A program made the position numbers and the translations under genes. Shown here one piece after another: positions 11,526 through 23,285 of a stretch of 64,000 nucleotides of DNA; the first letter of the stretch is position 1; every line of letters begins with the position of its first letter. The notes beneath the pieces were generated by a model. It saw nothing but the letters and a program-made list of their open reading frames with translations. It did no database searches and was not told the origin of the DNA. Source of the stretch: Acanthosepion lycidas (lineage: Eukaryota > Mollusca > Cephalopoda > Sepiida > Sepiidae). The stretch is taken from positions 19,096,686-19,160,685 of the forward strand of contig OZ010577.1 of the NCBI GenBank assembly GCA_963932145.1. The letters are read 5' to 3'.

Positions 11526-12299
11526 ATTTCTTGTAAATACAAGACTTATGTCTACCATTGAAAAGCACAGACATGGTGAAAATTGTTTTCCCCACAAGAT
11601 AAAGGTGAGGAAAATCCTCCTAAGAAGAGATCTTTTCAATGAACAATTTCCACTGATGATCATTGATAAATATAAAATATTAATCAATGGCTGTTTCTTA
11701 ATATCAAAATACATAAATTAGTTTTCCCAACATTTCAGCATGATGCAAAAATAAAAATGAATTGTTCAAATATTTGTCTTTGACTTGACATACTAAAGTT
11801 TTGATGCTGGAAATTCATTAACTTATTCTAAATGAACTGTGAAAATTAGAATTTACCTGAAAAAGACCGATTGTGTAGCCAACTGTTACCTGTGTGCCTG
11901 TATCTGGCTATAAAACTAATCCGATATTCAGGTGAGTCAATCAGGTCAGGTATTTTGTCTGCTTTTACAGAATTATCAGCTGGTTACCCTCACTCACTTC
12001 TTGCTTAGCCTCTACATTACGAGCCATGACTTACTTTACAGGTTAACTGTGTCAAGATATATATGTTTTTCTTTTTCTTGTTTTTTAATACCTTTTTCTT
12101 TTGTAACAACTGACAAAATTTTGAGGGTATTTTTATTACATCTCGCTGAAAGCTCATATTGATAACTTTAAAATACAAAAACCCCAAAGAAAAAAATTTT
12201 CTTTTTTGTTTTACTCAATGACATGAAATTGAATAAGTGATGTTAATTTAGTATCAAATTTTAACAAATACTGGATCTTGAAGATTCAGAATGATTCAG
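11526..12299. other. No gene seen
   Basis: AT-rich; nothing recognised. Confidence 0.4.
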
Positions 12300-13040
12300 T
12301 CCTTCTGCTGAATGGTCTGCCTTGTTAGTTGGACTCTAAATCAGTTGTTATATTTTTAATCCTTATAAATCTTGAAGATTCAAAAACATTGCAACTCTTC
12401 TGCTGAATGGTCTACTTTGTTTATGTGCCTCAATTCTCTTCTCCTTCTGTGAAGAGATGGTCCAGCATTCATTGCTGTATAGGAGAAATGATGTTATTTA
12501 ACAGTTCAGCACTCTTCTCTTTGTTTACAATGAAATTTTCCTATTTTTTAATATTTTGCTTAACTTTTGGAAAGCATTTTTTACTATCCTAATACACTTT
12601 CACATTTCAGTGTCACATTTTCTATCCTCTGATAAAACATTTCCTAGATATTTGAAAAATTGCACTTGTTTAATTTTGGTATCTCCAGTTTGAAATTCAC
12701 ACGTTCGGTTGTTCAATTTGCTGACAACCATACATTCTATCTCCTTACAGTTGACGTTTATAGTCCTTTTTTCCCCCCTCTTTCCTTTCTGCATATCCTA
12801 TCAACACTATGCCATTTGCATATCTAATATTGTTAAGATTGTTTCAATAATGAATTTTGGTAGGAATTCTATCAGGATAGCTCACTGTAAAAGTTGAATA
12901 AATCTGGTGAGAAAATACATCCTTTCTATTTACTGAATTCATTTTCTACCCTCATGCAGAGATTTTGCTCCCAGTATTCCATATTATTCTAATATCCTTC
13001 CCAAATAAATCAAGATTACCTAGCAGTTCTAACAGTTCAA
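12300..13040 (-). mobile_element. LINE-C RT fragment
   Basis: The reverse strand encodes a decayed RT core: a YADD-like block read as NNIRYANGIVLI near 12815-12850, then NCKEIECMVVSKLNNRTCEF and the conserved KQVQFFKYLGNVLSEDRKCD (about 12605-12700). This order (YADD, then 'KTECMVVSK', then 'FKYLG') is typical of non-LTR RTs. Frameshifts and stops make it inactive. A short direct repeat (TCTTGAAGATTCA...TTCTGCTGAATGGTCT) spans the left edge at 12275-12415. Confidence 0.75.
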
Positions 13041-13047
13041 TATTAGT

Positions 13048-13245
13048 AGATCAGTTCACCTAGCATCCAATTTGCACTCCTCTCCAATCTTTTGAACAGG
13101 AGTAGATGTTTATCCCTTGTTTCCTATTTATGATTGGGTTTCTGGTTCCTTCTAAAGTTTTCTCATTCCCTTTCACTCTCAGTAGTCGCTTGTGTCTTTG
13201 TAGCATTATCACTTTGCTTGGAGTAAATTGATTAAAAAAATACTC
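13048..13245 (+). mobile_element. SINE-b copy
   Basis: Body: GAACAGGAGTAGATGTTTAT, then CCCTTGTTTCC and GATTGGGTTTCTGGTTCC. Tail: TTGTAGCATTATCACTTTGC, then TTGGAGTAAATTGATTAAAA. The tail matches the LINE-B 3' end, which suggests mobilisation by LINE-B. The head is not clear enough to assign a tRNA. Confidence 0.7.
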
Positions 13246-14748
13246 AAGCACCTTTTCTTCAAACCACTCTTTCAATAGGACTTACAATACACTGACTGTA
13301 TCCTTTACAGCAGGGTAAGACACATCCTAAAAGAGGCCACCTACCAAGAAAAATCTTACAGACTTGTTATGCTTTGTTTCAGATTAGATCTTTTTCTGAT
13401 TCACTCTACAGCAAAACCTGTCGGCTGGAGGTGAAGGCTACAAAAGTGAAACTAAAAATGAAATGTTGCTCTCTAAGCAAGGACTCCAAGCATCACATCT
13501 AGCTAACAAAACAAATTCCTTTACAAAAGAATTCAAAATAAAATTTAAAAGGAGCCAATCATGAATGTTGCCACTAAAACAAAACCATAACCAAAAATGC
13601 TGAGTCATGTATCTACTACATTTGCTTTTAAAGAGGCTGCTCACAACACTGGAAGCTATCTGCAGGTGAACAGGCAGGCTACCACTGTCACCACTAGTGA
13701 CTTCAGTTAAGCAACCTGACACAAGCATCAACTCCAGGCATTACCAACTCTCCTCATCCTCCAGGTTGTTTTCCTCACCCACAAAGAGACATTCCACTTT
13801 GATCCTCTACATCAGCAATACAAAGAATTGTATGTTAACAATTTTTGTCTTCTTTTATTTCCCCCTCAATAGCAGTACTTCCTTGTTTAATTTGTTCCCT
13901 CCTGCAACCATACATGTTTATAACAGACTCAAATATAAACAACCAGTAGTTACCTATCCTTGGACCATGTAAATGCTTATAGAATCAAATATAAATGACA
14001 AAGCATTTGTGGTTTTGGGAATAGGTAGCTATTCCCAAATCAAGAAAATGCTTTGAGACTCAAATATAAAAAAGACTGATTTCAATATTAAATAGCACCA
14101 TAGGGGCTAATATGTTGTAAAATCAACCAAGCCAATCAAACCCATTCTCTTTCCAAGATTAACCAACCATTAAAAGGTATATTTTAGAATTGTGGTTTTT
14201 ACAAAGATCAATATCATAAAATGTTGAATCAGCCAATCTGTAGAACCCAATTTCCCCCTTGTTGAAACCTTAAAATTCCTCCTGCTTATGAATGACTGGT
14301 ACAGGACAGTGTTACCTTTTCTGATTTTGACCTACTTCAAAAGTTCATAAGTTATCGGCATCTCTCAGTCTAGATTAGTTTATTTGTTTTGTGTCTTAGG
14401 GTGTTTCCTTACCTTCTGAAGATACAGAATTTAGCAGCTGACATCATCATCTTTCCAGTTCTGCATCTGGACTATTATTTTCATTTATGATTTCCCAGTA
14501 TGAATCTGAATTCAACCAAGTGAGAGAGAGCAAGAGAGAGCTACGTTATTTAACAGATGGCAGAAGTAAATGTAAAAGATCACATGAGCAAAAAGGAAGA
14601 AAAGCACATTTTTCTCAATACGTTTCTTTCTGTTCATGACTACTACATTATTGTTCCATGGTTTCTTATCATAAATAAACATTGCTATTTTAAATACACC
14701 AAATAATACATGTCTGAAGGTGTGTTTACACATATACAGCATTTGTGA
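13246..14748. other. No gene seen
   Basis: Mixed-complexity sequence. A minus-strand ORF of 97 codons at 13438-13731 has no recognisable motif. A 7-bp hairpin, TTGGGAATAGGTAGCTATTC, lies near 14014. Confidence 0.4.
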
Positions 14749-14770
14749 ACACACACACACACACACACAT
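14749..14770. repeat. (AC)n microsatellite
   Basis: Eleven AC units followed by ATATGTATATATGTATGTG. Confidence 0.95.
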
Positions 14771-14810
14771 ATGTATATATGTATGTGTACTTTTTTAAAA
14801 AATCCTATTA

Positions 14811-16110
14811 CCTCCATGCAAGGCAGTAAAGCTACTAAGACAAGGAATTACTTAGTGTGAAGGAATAACAAAAAAAAAAGAGAAACATTATTAAGAAACA
14901 AGAACAAGGGTAATGATTGATATTGCATTTAAATTTTTAAAGATAAAGTGATCTGGAAAGCATGGAGCTGGACGAGAGTTGCATAAGGGAGAAGAGTGAG
15001 AGAAGAAACTGTCAACATAAAACTTTCGGTTACATTTAGCCAATTCAACTCCAAATTGATGAGACTGTCCCACCAATCTCGTACTGCACTTAAATTCATA
15101 AAGTCTAGATACCATAGCAAAGATTTCATCTGAGCAATTATCATAAAACTATTTATAGAAAAGGCACAGAGAAGCATTACAATGGTGGAAAAATGATTGA
15201 AGCTGAGATACCAGGTCAAGACCAATAATATTAATAATTCTTCTTTCGATTTTAACAAGACTCTCTAATTATATAGCAGGAGCGCCAGGCTATATGTGGC
15301 AACAATATTCAAAGTATAGATGAATGGGAGATTTATAAATATGTAAGATAGATTCAGGGGAGAAAAATTGTTTAGCAAGACACAGTGACCCAACTTAGCT
15401 GCAAACCTTGCAATAGATTCAATATAATCTTTCTATTTTGTATCAGCTGAAAATGTTAGCCTGAGAAGGCACAAGTCACTTTCATGGAGATTAGTATCAG
15501 CCATGCTAATCAAGGCAGGAAGTAGTTTTTCAGGTGATTGATAGAAGTTTCACAAGCTATTTTTTGCCCCAGTTAACAACAGACTGCCAATTTGACCTTA
15601 TTGAGCTGATCAGACTTACTGTTGAGTCAGGGGTAAATGGTTGTGTCATCAGCAGAGATATCAAATCATTGATGAAAATTAAGAACAAAGTAGGTACAAG
15701 GATAGAGCCCTGAGGGACACTTGCATTAGTACAAAAAGATCTAGAAGAGTGGCCATTCAGGACCACTTTCATTTTGCATTTTGATAAGAAAGACTGAATC
15801 AGTTCAAAAATTTTTCTAAGATTATCATAGCCTTTCAGCTTATGAAGAAGTCCAGTATGCCAAAGTCTATCAAATGCTTTTGACATACAAATCAAGAATC
15901 CAAGCTTCAGTAGTTTTATCTAAAACTTGACAGATGCTTTCAGCAATAATCATTAGTATATCAGCAGTTGACAAAGAAATGAAAATCATATTGCTTGTCT
16001 GAAGGAAGGCACTGCAATGTGAGATGCTTAACCAATTCATAGTTGATTACGGATTCTAATAGCTTACCAAAAAGAGGTTGAAGGCTAATAGTTCAATTGG
16101 GTGTGTATGC
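14811..16110 (-). mobile_element. LINE-B, 1.3-kb RT and 3' end copy
   Basis: The best RT-bearing copy of LINE-B. On the reverse strand, 15557-15895 encodes SKAFDRLWHTGLLHKL, VVLNGHSS and NASVPQGSILVPTLFLIFIN, which are the RT blocks around the first catalytic Asp and the PQGS motif. A SADDTTIY block follows in a different frame (about 15633-15660), so the active-site region is frameshifted. Downstream, 14891-15115 gives MVSRLYEFKCSTRLVGQSHQ then FGVELAKCNRKFYV, the family C-terminus. The 3' UTR ends at about 14811 in the standard LINE-B tail. Truncated at the 5' end; not functional. Confidence 0.85.
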
Positions 16111-16340
16111 ATGTTTGTGCACATGCACACACATGCACACATATAAACAGCACTTCAAACGTAGGTGTGTGTATATTTATTAATATATGCTTCTTAGCTC
16201 TGTCTAACCACATTGAGCACTCTTTTGTCTACACCTTACATTAAATTAAGTAAATATTTATTCGTTTACCTGTGTATGCACACTAACACATGTATATACG
16301 ATTACTAATATCTAGTTATTTGATTTACGCACCTCAATAC

Positions 16341-16343
<3 letters not shown>

Positions 16344-16390
<47 letters not shown>

Positions 16391-16391
16391 A
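16344..16391. repeat. (GT)n then (GA)n microsatellite
   Basis: About 17 GT units (16344-16377) followed by a GA run to 16391. Confidence 0.95.
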
Positions 16392-16523
16392 AGAATGCTG
16401 GAAGGTAGGGGGAATGGGAGAAAAACAGGTAGTAAAAGACAAATTAAAACTAAGATGGAAAATATAAAGAAAAATCAGTATATTTTCAAAAACTTTCTCA
16501 CTCTCTCCTTGTGTGTGTGTATA

Positions 16524-16661
16524 CAGTGTAACCCGGATATAAGAGACATTTTATCTGGTCCCAAATTAGAGCCTGTATTAATATATATAAATTAGACCAA
16601 ACCCAGATATAAGAGACTTCTTCTCCGGTCCCGACACCTCTCTTATATCCGGGTTACACTA
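16524..16661. mobile_element. Pogo/Tigger-like MITE
   Basis: Starts CAGTGTAACCCGGATATAAG after a TA and ends with the reverse complement, CTTATATCCGGGTTACACT, with the terminal G changed, running directly into (AT)n (16662-16684). The CAGTGTAACC start and TA target are typical of pogo/Tigger termini. An internal third copy of the terminal block (ACCCAGATATAAGAGAC at 16602) suggests a rearranged or doubled end. Non-coding. Confidence 0.7.
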
Positions 16662-16689
16662 TATATATATATATATATATATATTTTGA

Positions 16690-17680
16690 ACAATAAAAAA
16701 AAATTAAAATATTCAGACACACTGGGTTGTAGATTAATATTCTTTCGTTTTTTTTATTAGTTTTAGGGTATTTAGGTTTCTTGGCAAATTGTCCATTGTT
16801 TCCACCAATAGTTTTGGTTTTCCTTTAATAATAATATACACACACACATATAAATATATATTAATAAACAATAAAATCCCAAATTACCTCATATAGAGAA
16901 TAGGCTATTTTAGCAGATGAAGATATCGGTCATCTGTCTTATCAACTCCAATATGAACTAAGTTTGTTTCAGAAATAGAAACTTTACTGTGAAATCTAAA
17001 ACAAAAAGAAACATTTGAAAAACTAATACAGAATTTATCCATTTCAATGTTTCAATCAAACAAAAGGCACAAGACTGGAGTCAGCGGAGGGTGGAAGGTA
17101 TTTGTCTTAAAGGGAAAAAGTTTTATAAAATCAAACATGAATATTAACCTTATGACATTAATTTGGGTTATATTAAGGATGAAATATTAATTAAAAATAA
17201 ACTTAAAATATATAGATAAAAGGATGTAAGGGATTAATGGAAAGAGACTTGGGGAGATCTTAAAGTAGAGAAAAGTTTATAAATTATATAATTAATATAG
17301 GTAAAGAGGTTATAGAGGGAGGAAATATAGAAATTAGAATTAGTTATACAGTCAACATTTGAAGAGTTAGAGAGGTGTAAATATTATGGAAATATAGTAA
17401 CTAATTAAGTTAAACGTATATTATGGAAATTTGAATTTGTTTTTATATCAGCATTTTAACACTAATTCATTCCTCTGATTTAATACTTGACTTTGATTAT
17501 TGTATATTATTATTCTAATTTTTTTTCTTCTAAACAAGGTACACCTATCTTTAAGACTATTAGGAGTACATACGGAACCTATAATCTTACAAATTATCTA
17601 TGGATTTTTGTGGATCAGTTTTAATAGTTTATATTACTTGGATCAACTTGGATTATATACCAACGGATTTGTTACTTTTG
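16690..17680. other. AT-rich stretch, no gene seen
   Basis: Very AT-rich, with a short (AC)n at about 16839-16848; nothing else supported. Confidence 0.4.
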
Positions 17681-17687
17681 CTATATA

Positions 17688-17734
<47 letters not shown>
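17681..17734. repeat. (AT)n microsatellite
   Basis: Alternating AT of about 50 bp with one interruption, followed by a poly-T. Confidence 0.95.
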
Positions 17735-17743
<9 letters not shown>

Positions 17744-18796
17744 CTTCAAACATTATTTTTAGTGAATACTCATATATGAGTAGAAGTTCTGTCTTTTTAA
17801 ACAGTATTCATTTCATCTGCACACTTAAGAAAACTTAATAAAGAAAATGTACTCTCCAGCAGGATTTAAACGTTTATTCCCCCTTTTCAGGAGAGGAGAG
17901 CACTGTCTGGTCTGGTCTGGTTTGGTGTGCTTTGACTCCTCAGCTATGGAGAGTTTCACAGTTATACAAGGTTCTATTTGCCCTTAATGCATTTAGATTT
18001 TTTTGAAAGCCATATCTACTAAGTTTCATATTTGAAATGTAAAAAAATGTAATTTCTAAAAAATTAATGGATTTTATTTTTTAATCTGGCATATTGTTAT
18101 TTTTACTTCTTCAAAGATTATTATTTATTTTTTGTTTCAGTTGCATCTTGCAACAGATGGACAGCTCCCTCTCGGTATCATAGATAAAGTGAGGGCAGTC
18201 CACTTGGGGTGGCACTTTTATGGGGGCAGCACTTTTGTATCTGCTGTAGACTATAAGCCTGTGTAGACTGTTTTGAAACATTGTCAAAACAGTACTCACA
18301 GTTGAAAGATCTTTTCAATTTCAGGTAACTTAAACTATGGCATATATATTGACCTATCTACTGTCTATAGAATGGCAATTAACAGATGAAATAGTTTTGA
18401 CAATGTCATTGAAGAATTTGTCAACAAAAAAAAACAAGAAAAGTTACTTCGTAGAAAGTTGTAATTTTCATTTCAAAAATAAAGATAGTCCTAATTTTTT
18501 ACACTTTTTTCCCTATATGTCATTTTTGCTTTTTAACTGTTACCGATAAAGTTTAAGTATGTTTGGTGTGTATTTAAAACATACTATATTTGTGTATATG
18601 AAAGTAATATTAGTACACAAAACTAGTTTATTTACTTGCATCCTCTACCATTAAGCCTTGTATCCTTTCAGATCACTCAACTACAGAAAGTTTAATCAAG
18701 CAAAGTTCAATTTATCCTATTTAAGAAATAAACATCTCTTGTTTGGATCCCTTAAAGCTCATATTCACTAAATTTATTTTCACACACACACATAAT
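17735..18796. other. No gene seen
   Basis: No supported gene. A patch of higher complexity at 18130-18290 (CAGTCCACTTGGGGTGGCAC) follows a pyrimidine-rich TTTTTTGTTTCAG, which resembles a splice acceptor. No conserved peptide is visible, so I do not call an exon. Confidence 0.35.
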
Positions 18797-18925
18797 CAAT
18801 TCACCCCAAGTAAGGCAATAATGCCATCAAGATCCAAGGGGTTAATGGAAGTGAAAAAGAAAGAAAAGATTTTAGAAGGAACAGGAATACCAATTCTGAA
18901 CAGGAAACAAGGGATAAACTGCTTA
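18797..18925 (-). mobile_element. SINE-b copy
   Basis: Reverse-strand copy of the unit at 28.3 kb: AATCAATTCACCCCAAGTAA (tail), GGCAATAATGCCATCAAG, and the body GAACAGGAAACAAGGGATAA. It breaks off at an (AT)-rich tract beside the LTR-like unit. Confidence 0.7.
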
Positions 18926-18945
18926 TACATATACATATATATATA

Positions 18946-19167
18946 TGTGTGTATATATCATGAAATGGTAAGTCGATACACATATAAAAAGTAGTAGTAA
19001 TTTATTCTGAAGAATAATACAGTACTAACAGTTAAGGATGCAGTCTACTGGAATAACAGTTAATCATGAATTCCACCTGAGTTCTGTTCAACTTCCAACT
19101 CTCTCAGTAAGAGAGCATGCTTTTTAGATAAGTCCATCTTGTGGGGGTGCTCCGGTACTCCACAACA
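18946..19167 (+). mobile_element. LTR-like unit (solo LTR candidate)
   Basis: The 3' end GGGGGTGCTCCGGTACTCCA then CAACA matches the end of the solo LTR at 25.2 kb (GGGGTGCTAGCTACTCTACA). It starts TG and ends CA, with ATATA on both sides. That flank is low-complexity, so the duplication is weak evidence. Confidence 0.5.
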
Positions 19168-20187
19168 ATATATATTTATGTCTTTTAGTCATTTAACAAG
19201 GTCACTGGTATCTTTTCAGGAACTGGAGTTAAAAATTTTGCTATAGGCTTTGCTAATATATTGGTGTGCCCTTCCAATCCTACGTATGATGGTTTATATA
19301 GAAATGCCTGCTTTGTACGATTTTGGTAAAAGGTAAAGTTTACATATTTTGAGATGGTATTCAATCCATTTTGACCAAGAATGAGAACAAGAATGAATAT
19401 TCAAACTTTACAGCCTATCAGAAACATATAAAACAGGCTTTCAAATGCAGCCCATCCCATCTGATATTGGAAGTGCTCCCTCTAGGAAAAACTATAAAAA
19501 TTTAAGCCTCATTTCAAACATATGTGCATTTACGTGTATTTGTCTGCCTGCGTATATTACCTACAACTGCTTATATTTTGTGCTATCTCTAAAAGTTCTT
19601 TTCATGAATTCCTTTATTTTCTTAGCAATTGGGAGAAAATAAAACCTCTGACCTAAATAGCTGTCTGGCTTAAAGATGTTTCTTGCTTTGACTTCATTAC
19701 TAACAGCTTATGGTTGTTATGTTCAACCCTAGAGAAAATTCTGATTAAATAAAAAAAATATGTACATCAATCCACTTATCTATGCTTGGTACAAGTAAAC
19801 AAAGTGACAGAAATTTTTTGAATCCATTACTTGAACCTTTCTTCCTCTTTCATTCATTTAACTTACTAAAGTGTTTCTTATTTTTATGTACAGAGCAGTT
19901 CAGCATTTTGTATTTCTTCATTATAGAAATAAAACCTGTTTTGTTTCAAAACTTTCATTCACTCTAATGTTTTCATATAGAGTGACATTGAAAATACAAA
20001 AAAAGCACCTATTAAAATTAATTGGAAATTATTTTACTATAGGAATTCATTAGAATTATTTATGTCAAAACTTTCATTTAATTTGAATCTTACATGTAGA
20101 AAGATTCAACAAATGCTAAAAGCATATAGAGAAATACACTGGAAATTATTTTGCTACAAATTCCTTATTAATATGTAGATTTATTAC
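19168..20187. other. No gene; diverged direct duplication at 19945-20165
   Basis: AAAACTTTCATT, then about 90 bp, then GGAAATTATTTT and AATTC occur twice (about 19948 and 20068), suggesting an old tandem duplication with a period near 120 bp. Nothing coding. Confidence 0.45.
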
Positions 20188-20199
20188 AAATGATTTTAT

Positions 20200-20361
20200 C
20201 ATCTGTCTATATTTCTGAGATGAAGTATTGTAACTATGCTATTTATATTGTTCAAAATTCCAACATATATCTCGTGAAGAAAGCTAGAGTGTACAACAGT
20301 CAAAATTTCATGAATATGATAATAATGGGGAGAACAACAGCCCAAACAATGTAAATAGTGT
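20200..20361 (+). mobile_element. HP hairpin element, copy 3 (short)
   Basis: Begins with the outer motif CTGTCTATATTTCTGAGATG (20203), carries about 50 bp of inverted arm, then jumps to the sense tail (AATTCCAAC...) and ends AATGTAAATAGTGT. It is flanked by the perfect 12-bp target-site duplication AAATGATTTTAT at 20188-20199 and 20362-20373. This shows that the outer motif and the sense tail are the two ends of one insertion. No head is present, and the hammerhead-like block (about 20271-20312) is degraded. Confidence 0.85.
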
Positions 20362-20644
20362 AAATGATTTTATTGTAAAAATGTGTTATAAATTATTTTT
20401 ATATGTGTTAACTGTGATATCAAAGGTAGGACTTATTCAATAAATCTTTCAAAATTCCCATTCAGCATTTTTATTTTATTTTATTGTTGTGTAGACTTTA
20501 CTGTTACCTCCATTCATTTCTGTACAAAATATTTTTTTCTTGTAATAAGTACCAAAATTTTAAGATACTAAGTACTAAATAGTGCAATTTTTTATCTTAG
20601 CTTTGTTTTCATATTATCAGTACTATTAGAATTCTTAAAAAAAT

Positions 20645-20695
20645 GTAGCATTAGTGGTCAGGAATTAATGCAAGTATTATTGACAGAATAAGTCT
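20645..20695 (+). repeat. TR130 partial unit
   Basis: AGTGGTCAGGAATTAATGCA then AGTATTATTGACAGAATAAG, matching one end of the TR130 unit only. Confidence 0.6.
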
Positions 20696-20699
20696 ATCA

Positions 20700-21840
20700 A
20701 AAGCACACCCACCAACAAAATAACTCACCTGCTCACATAAACCAGGGAAGATGTCTGGTATATCTCTGAAAAATTGGAAACCAATTTAATGAAGACAAAC
20801 AGCATAGACAATGTGTTGAAATGTGGAGAAAAGCAAAAACTCATGACAACAATATACAATTGAAACCAACATAAGAAATGCTATGTGTCTCAAATAACAC
20901 TTTGAGTTACACTTCAACCCTTACCACACTAAAATGAAGATGCTCACAGAAATAGAAAATACACCAGCATACATCTGAGCATTACAAAGTCCATCTCCAA
21001 ACATAAACAATAATGAACCTAGTGATGAGGAAGTTAAGATAGCAATAAAAAAAATAAAGAATAATAAAACAACACTTAATATTGTGGTTTAACATTTGAA
21101 AATAGATTACCTTCTCCTTAAATTTAATAATAGGTGTCTTAATTTCATGAAGAAATTCTCAAATCAGAAATTCCTTCCAAAAAGTGAGGTTTGTCATGTA
21201 TTAATGCATTATGGAAACAGAAAGGTAGCCTTCAAGACTCTCACACATACAGATTGGTTCCATTATGGTGAAAGTACGAATGAACATTGTATTAACTCAA
21301 CTCTCACTGTTCTATGAAAGTCAACTCCTAGCAACACAATTCAGTTTTTGTTCAGGTAAGGGGTGTAACGATGGCATATATGTCATCAAAAAAACTCCAA
21401 GAAATTGTCTAACTCACCAATCAAAACCTGTGTACTTGCTGTGTTGACCTCATGGCAGCATATGACTGCATATGACCATATCAATAAGGTTTCCTCTTCT
21501 CATCCATTAGAAACTGTCTTCTAAGCTTTGACTCAACTGAATGTTCAGATCTGACACATCAGTCCATAAAATCATACATATCTAGGGAAACATTTCAAAC
21601 CTCATCAGGTCATACAACAAGGTGGCAATGTGAGCCAAAAGCAATTTAATATTACCTACACTATGGCAAGCACATATACACATACAGATATAAAGAAATG
21701 GGATCTGATCAGTTAAGCATTCCATACCACACCCCAAACAAATCTATTAATAAAAAACAGCAACTTTCCTACCTAACACCAATCTACTGATGATGATGGC
21801 AGGTATTCATAGTTGGGATAAGAAGGATCTTCAGCAAAAA
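20700..21840 (+). mobile_element. LINE-D RT fragment
   Basis: Decayed non-LTR retrotransposon. The frames give DEEVKIAIKKIKNNKT near 21025, a segment ending in FSFCSGKGCNDGIYVIKK at 21330-21390, KPVYLLC and AYDCI-like text after it, and a weak NISNLIRSYNKVAM (QTSSGVRQGG-like) near 21585. The 'F-x-F-R-x-G-K-G-C-N-D' and 'VRQGG' blocks are RT regions 1 to 4 of a family I associate with cephalopods. No complete ORF. The C-terminal part resumes at 22.2 kb beyond a SINE-a. Confidence 0.65.
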
Positions 21841-21865
21841 AACAAAAAAGCAACATCCTCTACTA

Positions 21866-22215
21866 AGTGTTGCAAGAATTGTATGTATATAGCTGGCCAC
21901 TCATATTTGAGGATACCTGTCTACTAGGACGGCTAGCCAATCTCTATTGCAGATGTTTGCTCAGGTACATTTGTGTTTATTCAATATCCACAGAGACCAT
22001 CTGTAGTTTATACTGCAACTATGCTGAACAGACCTTAGTTACAGTTTCTGAGAAAGAGCTTGTTATCTAGCATGATCAAAAATTTGAACAAGGCCACTTG
22101 ATCACAGTGAATTGTGACTTCATGCTAGCACAACTATTGATGCCCCGCCAAGGGTTCCATCTGCCCAATTTTATTCACAAGGCTTAAGTCAACCTGTGCT
22201 ATTGTTTTCAGGCAC
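21866..22215 (-). mobile_element. SINE-a copy
   Basis: Reverse-strand copy of the unit at 30.1-30.55 kb. Shared blocks include GGACGGCTAGCCAATCTCTA then TTGCAGATGT, TTACAGTTTCTGAGA, and CACAAGGCTTAAGTCAACCT, whose complement reads like the 'GGTTGACC-AAGCC-TTGTG' body of octopus SINEs. It sits between two LINE-D parts. Confidence 0.7.
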
Positions 22216-22495
22216 TTTCCAAAGATCAACTTCTAAAATGGATAGAACATGTAACTTGAAGAGAAAATAATGCCATACTCAAGATACTAACATATCTTTA
22301 AACAAAAGGTTAGGAAGGAAGTCCCTATCAATATTGGAAAGAACAATTACAGTGGACTTGAGAAACCTATTTTCCTGAAAAATTGTTTTAATGGGAAGAT
22401 TTTAGAAATTTCAACCAAAGGTGGCTGCTCAAGTCAATCAATGCCAAATGTTTCTTTATAAAGAAACTGATAATATTACCATTAATAAAGTCAAG
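22216..22495 (+). mobile_element. LINE-D C-terminal fragment
   Basis: Across frames: LLKWIEHVT, REN, AILKILTY, then a block equivalent to 'GRK-PSILERAIT-SGLEK' and FPEKLF. It matches 26.1-26.5 kb (+), 30.6-30.9 kb (-) and 61.8 kb (-). About 1 kb of expected RT sequence is missing between this and the part before the SINE-a. Confidence 0.6.
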
Positions 22496-22561
22496 TCATG
22501 TAGTGAGGCTCCATGACATGATTTTGTTCATGGTAAAAATCTCAAAAGCAATATTTTGTTA

Positions 22562-22650
22562 TATACAGGATGATTGAAAAGTAACTCTCCATTTTCAAAT
22601 ACTTATAATTTATTTATTAACTATAATTTTTACAAGAAATGGATATGAGA
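22562..22650. mobile_element. Possible mariner terminal fragment
   Basis: TACAGGATGATTGAAAAGTA then ACTCTCC resembles the terminal inverted repeat of some mariner elements. No partner end was found. Confidence 0.3.
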
Positions 22651-22843
22651 GACAAGAATTAAATTTACCTTGAAGAACAGATGAAGTAGAGGCCACCAGT
22701 CTAAAGGATGGCATGATGATGTATATGAATAAATAAAACCTTGACTTAAAATCATTGAACCAAGATCGCAAGTGGTGGAGACATTATCTTATGTTAGTAT
22801 GCAATCTGCCACACATGGATAAAGTCAATGATGAATATTACTA

Positions 22844-22944
22844 TTAGGTTGGTGCAAAAATAATGACGTAATAATGTCGTTTTTTGACGTTAAAAAATAC
22901 GTCAAAAACGACATTATTACGTCATTATTTTTGCACCAACCTAA
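22844..22944. mobile_element. MADE1-like mariner MITE, copy 1
   Basis: A 101-bp near-perfect palindrome flanked by TA on both sides (22842-22843 and 22945-22946). The ends read TTAGGTTGGTGCAAAAATAA, almost the terminal repeat of human Hsmar1/MADE1-type mariners. Non-coding snap-back element. A second copy is at 52.3 kb. Confidence 0.9.
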
Positions 22945-23067
22945 TATCAGCATTATTCTGTCACTGTGTTTCACAAGAACAGTACAGCACAAATAATAAA
23001 AATTTTTATGAAAATTTTTTGCAAATTATTTTACTTTATAACTTCATTCGAAATCAAGAAAAAAGAC

Positions 23068-23285
23068 ATTGTTAGTGAGTAAGAATTAATAAATGTCTGA
23101 GTAAATAGAACTGTTTTACTCAAAGAAAAAAGGGATTGTCAGAGGTCAGGAATTAAGGCAGGCAGAATAGGGTTATTAGAAATATAATTATTATTCTGTT
23201 GTATTTTACTGCAAATGACAAAGGAATTGTCAAAAGTCAGGAATTAATGAATGCTTGATTGAATAGGGCTAATTTGTCTACTTTT
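23068..23285 (+). repeat. TR130 tandem repeat, two to three units
   Basis: GGATTGTCAGAGGTCAGGAA (23126) and GGAATTGTCAAAAGTCAGGA (23222), with a weaker unit at 23070, each followed by a TTAATG- or AATAGGGCTA-type block. Diverged relative to 11.3 and 60 kb. Confidence 0.7.

Noticed and set aside
18110-18300. Possible exon after a splice-acceptor-like TTTTTTGTTTCAG
   Set aside because: The downstream frames show no conserved peptide and there is no matching donor; acceptor-like strings are frequent in T-rich DNA.
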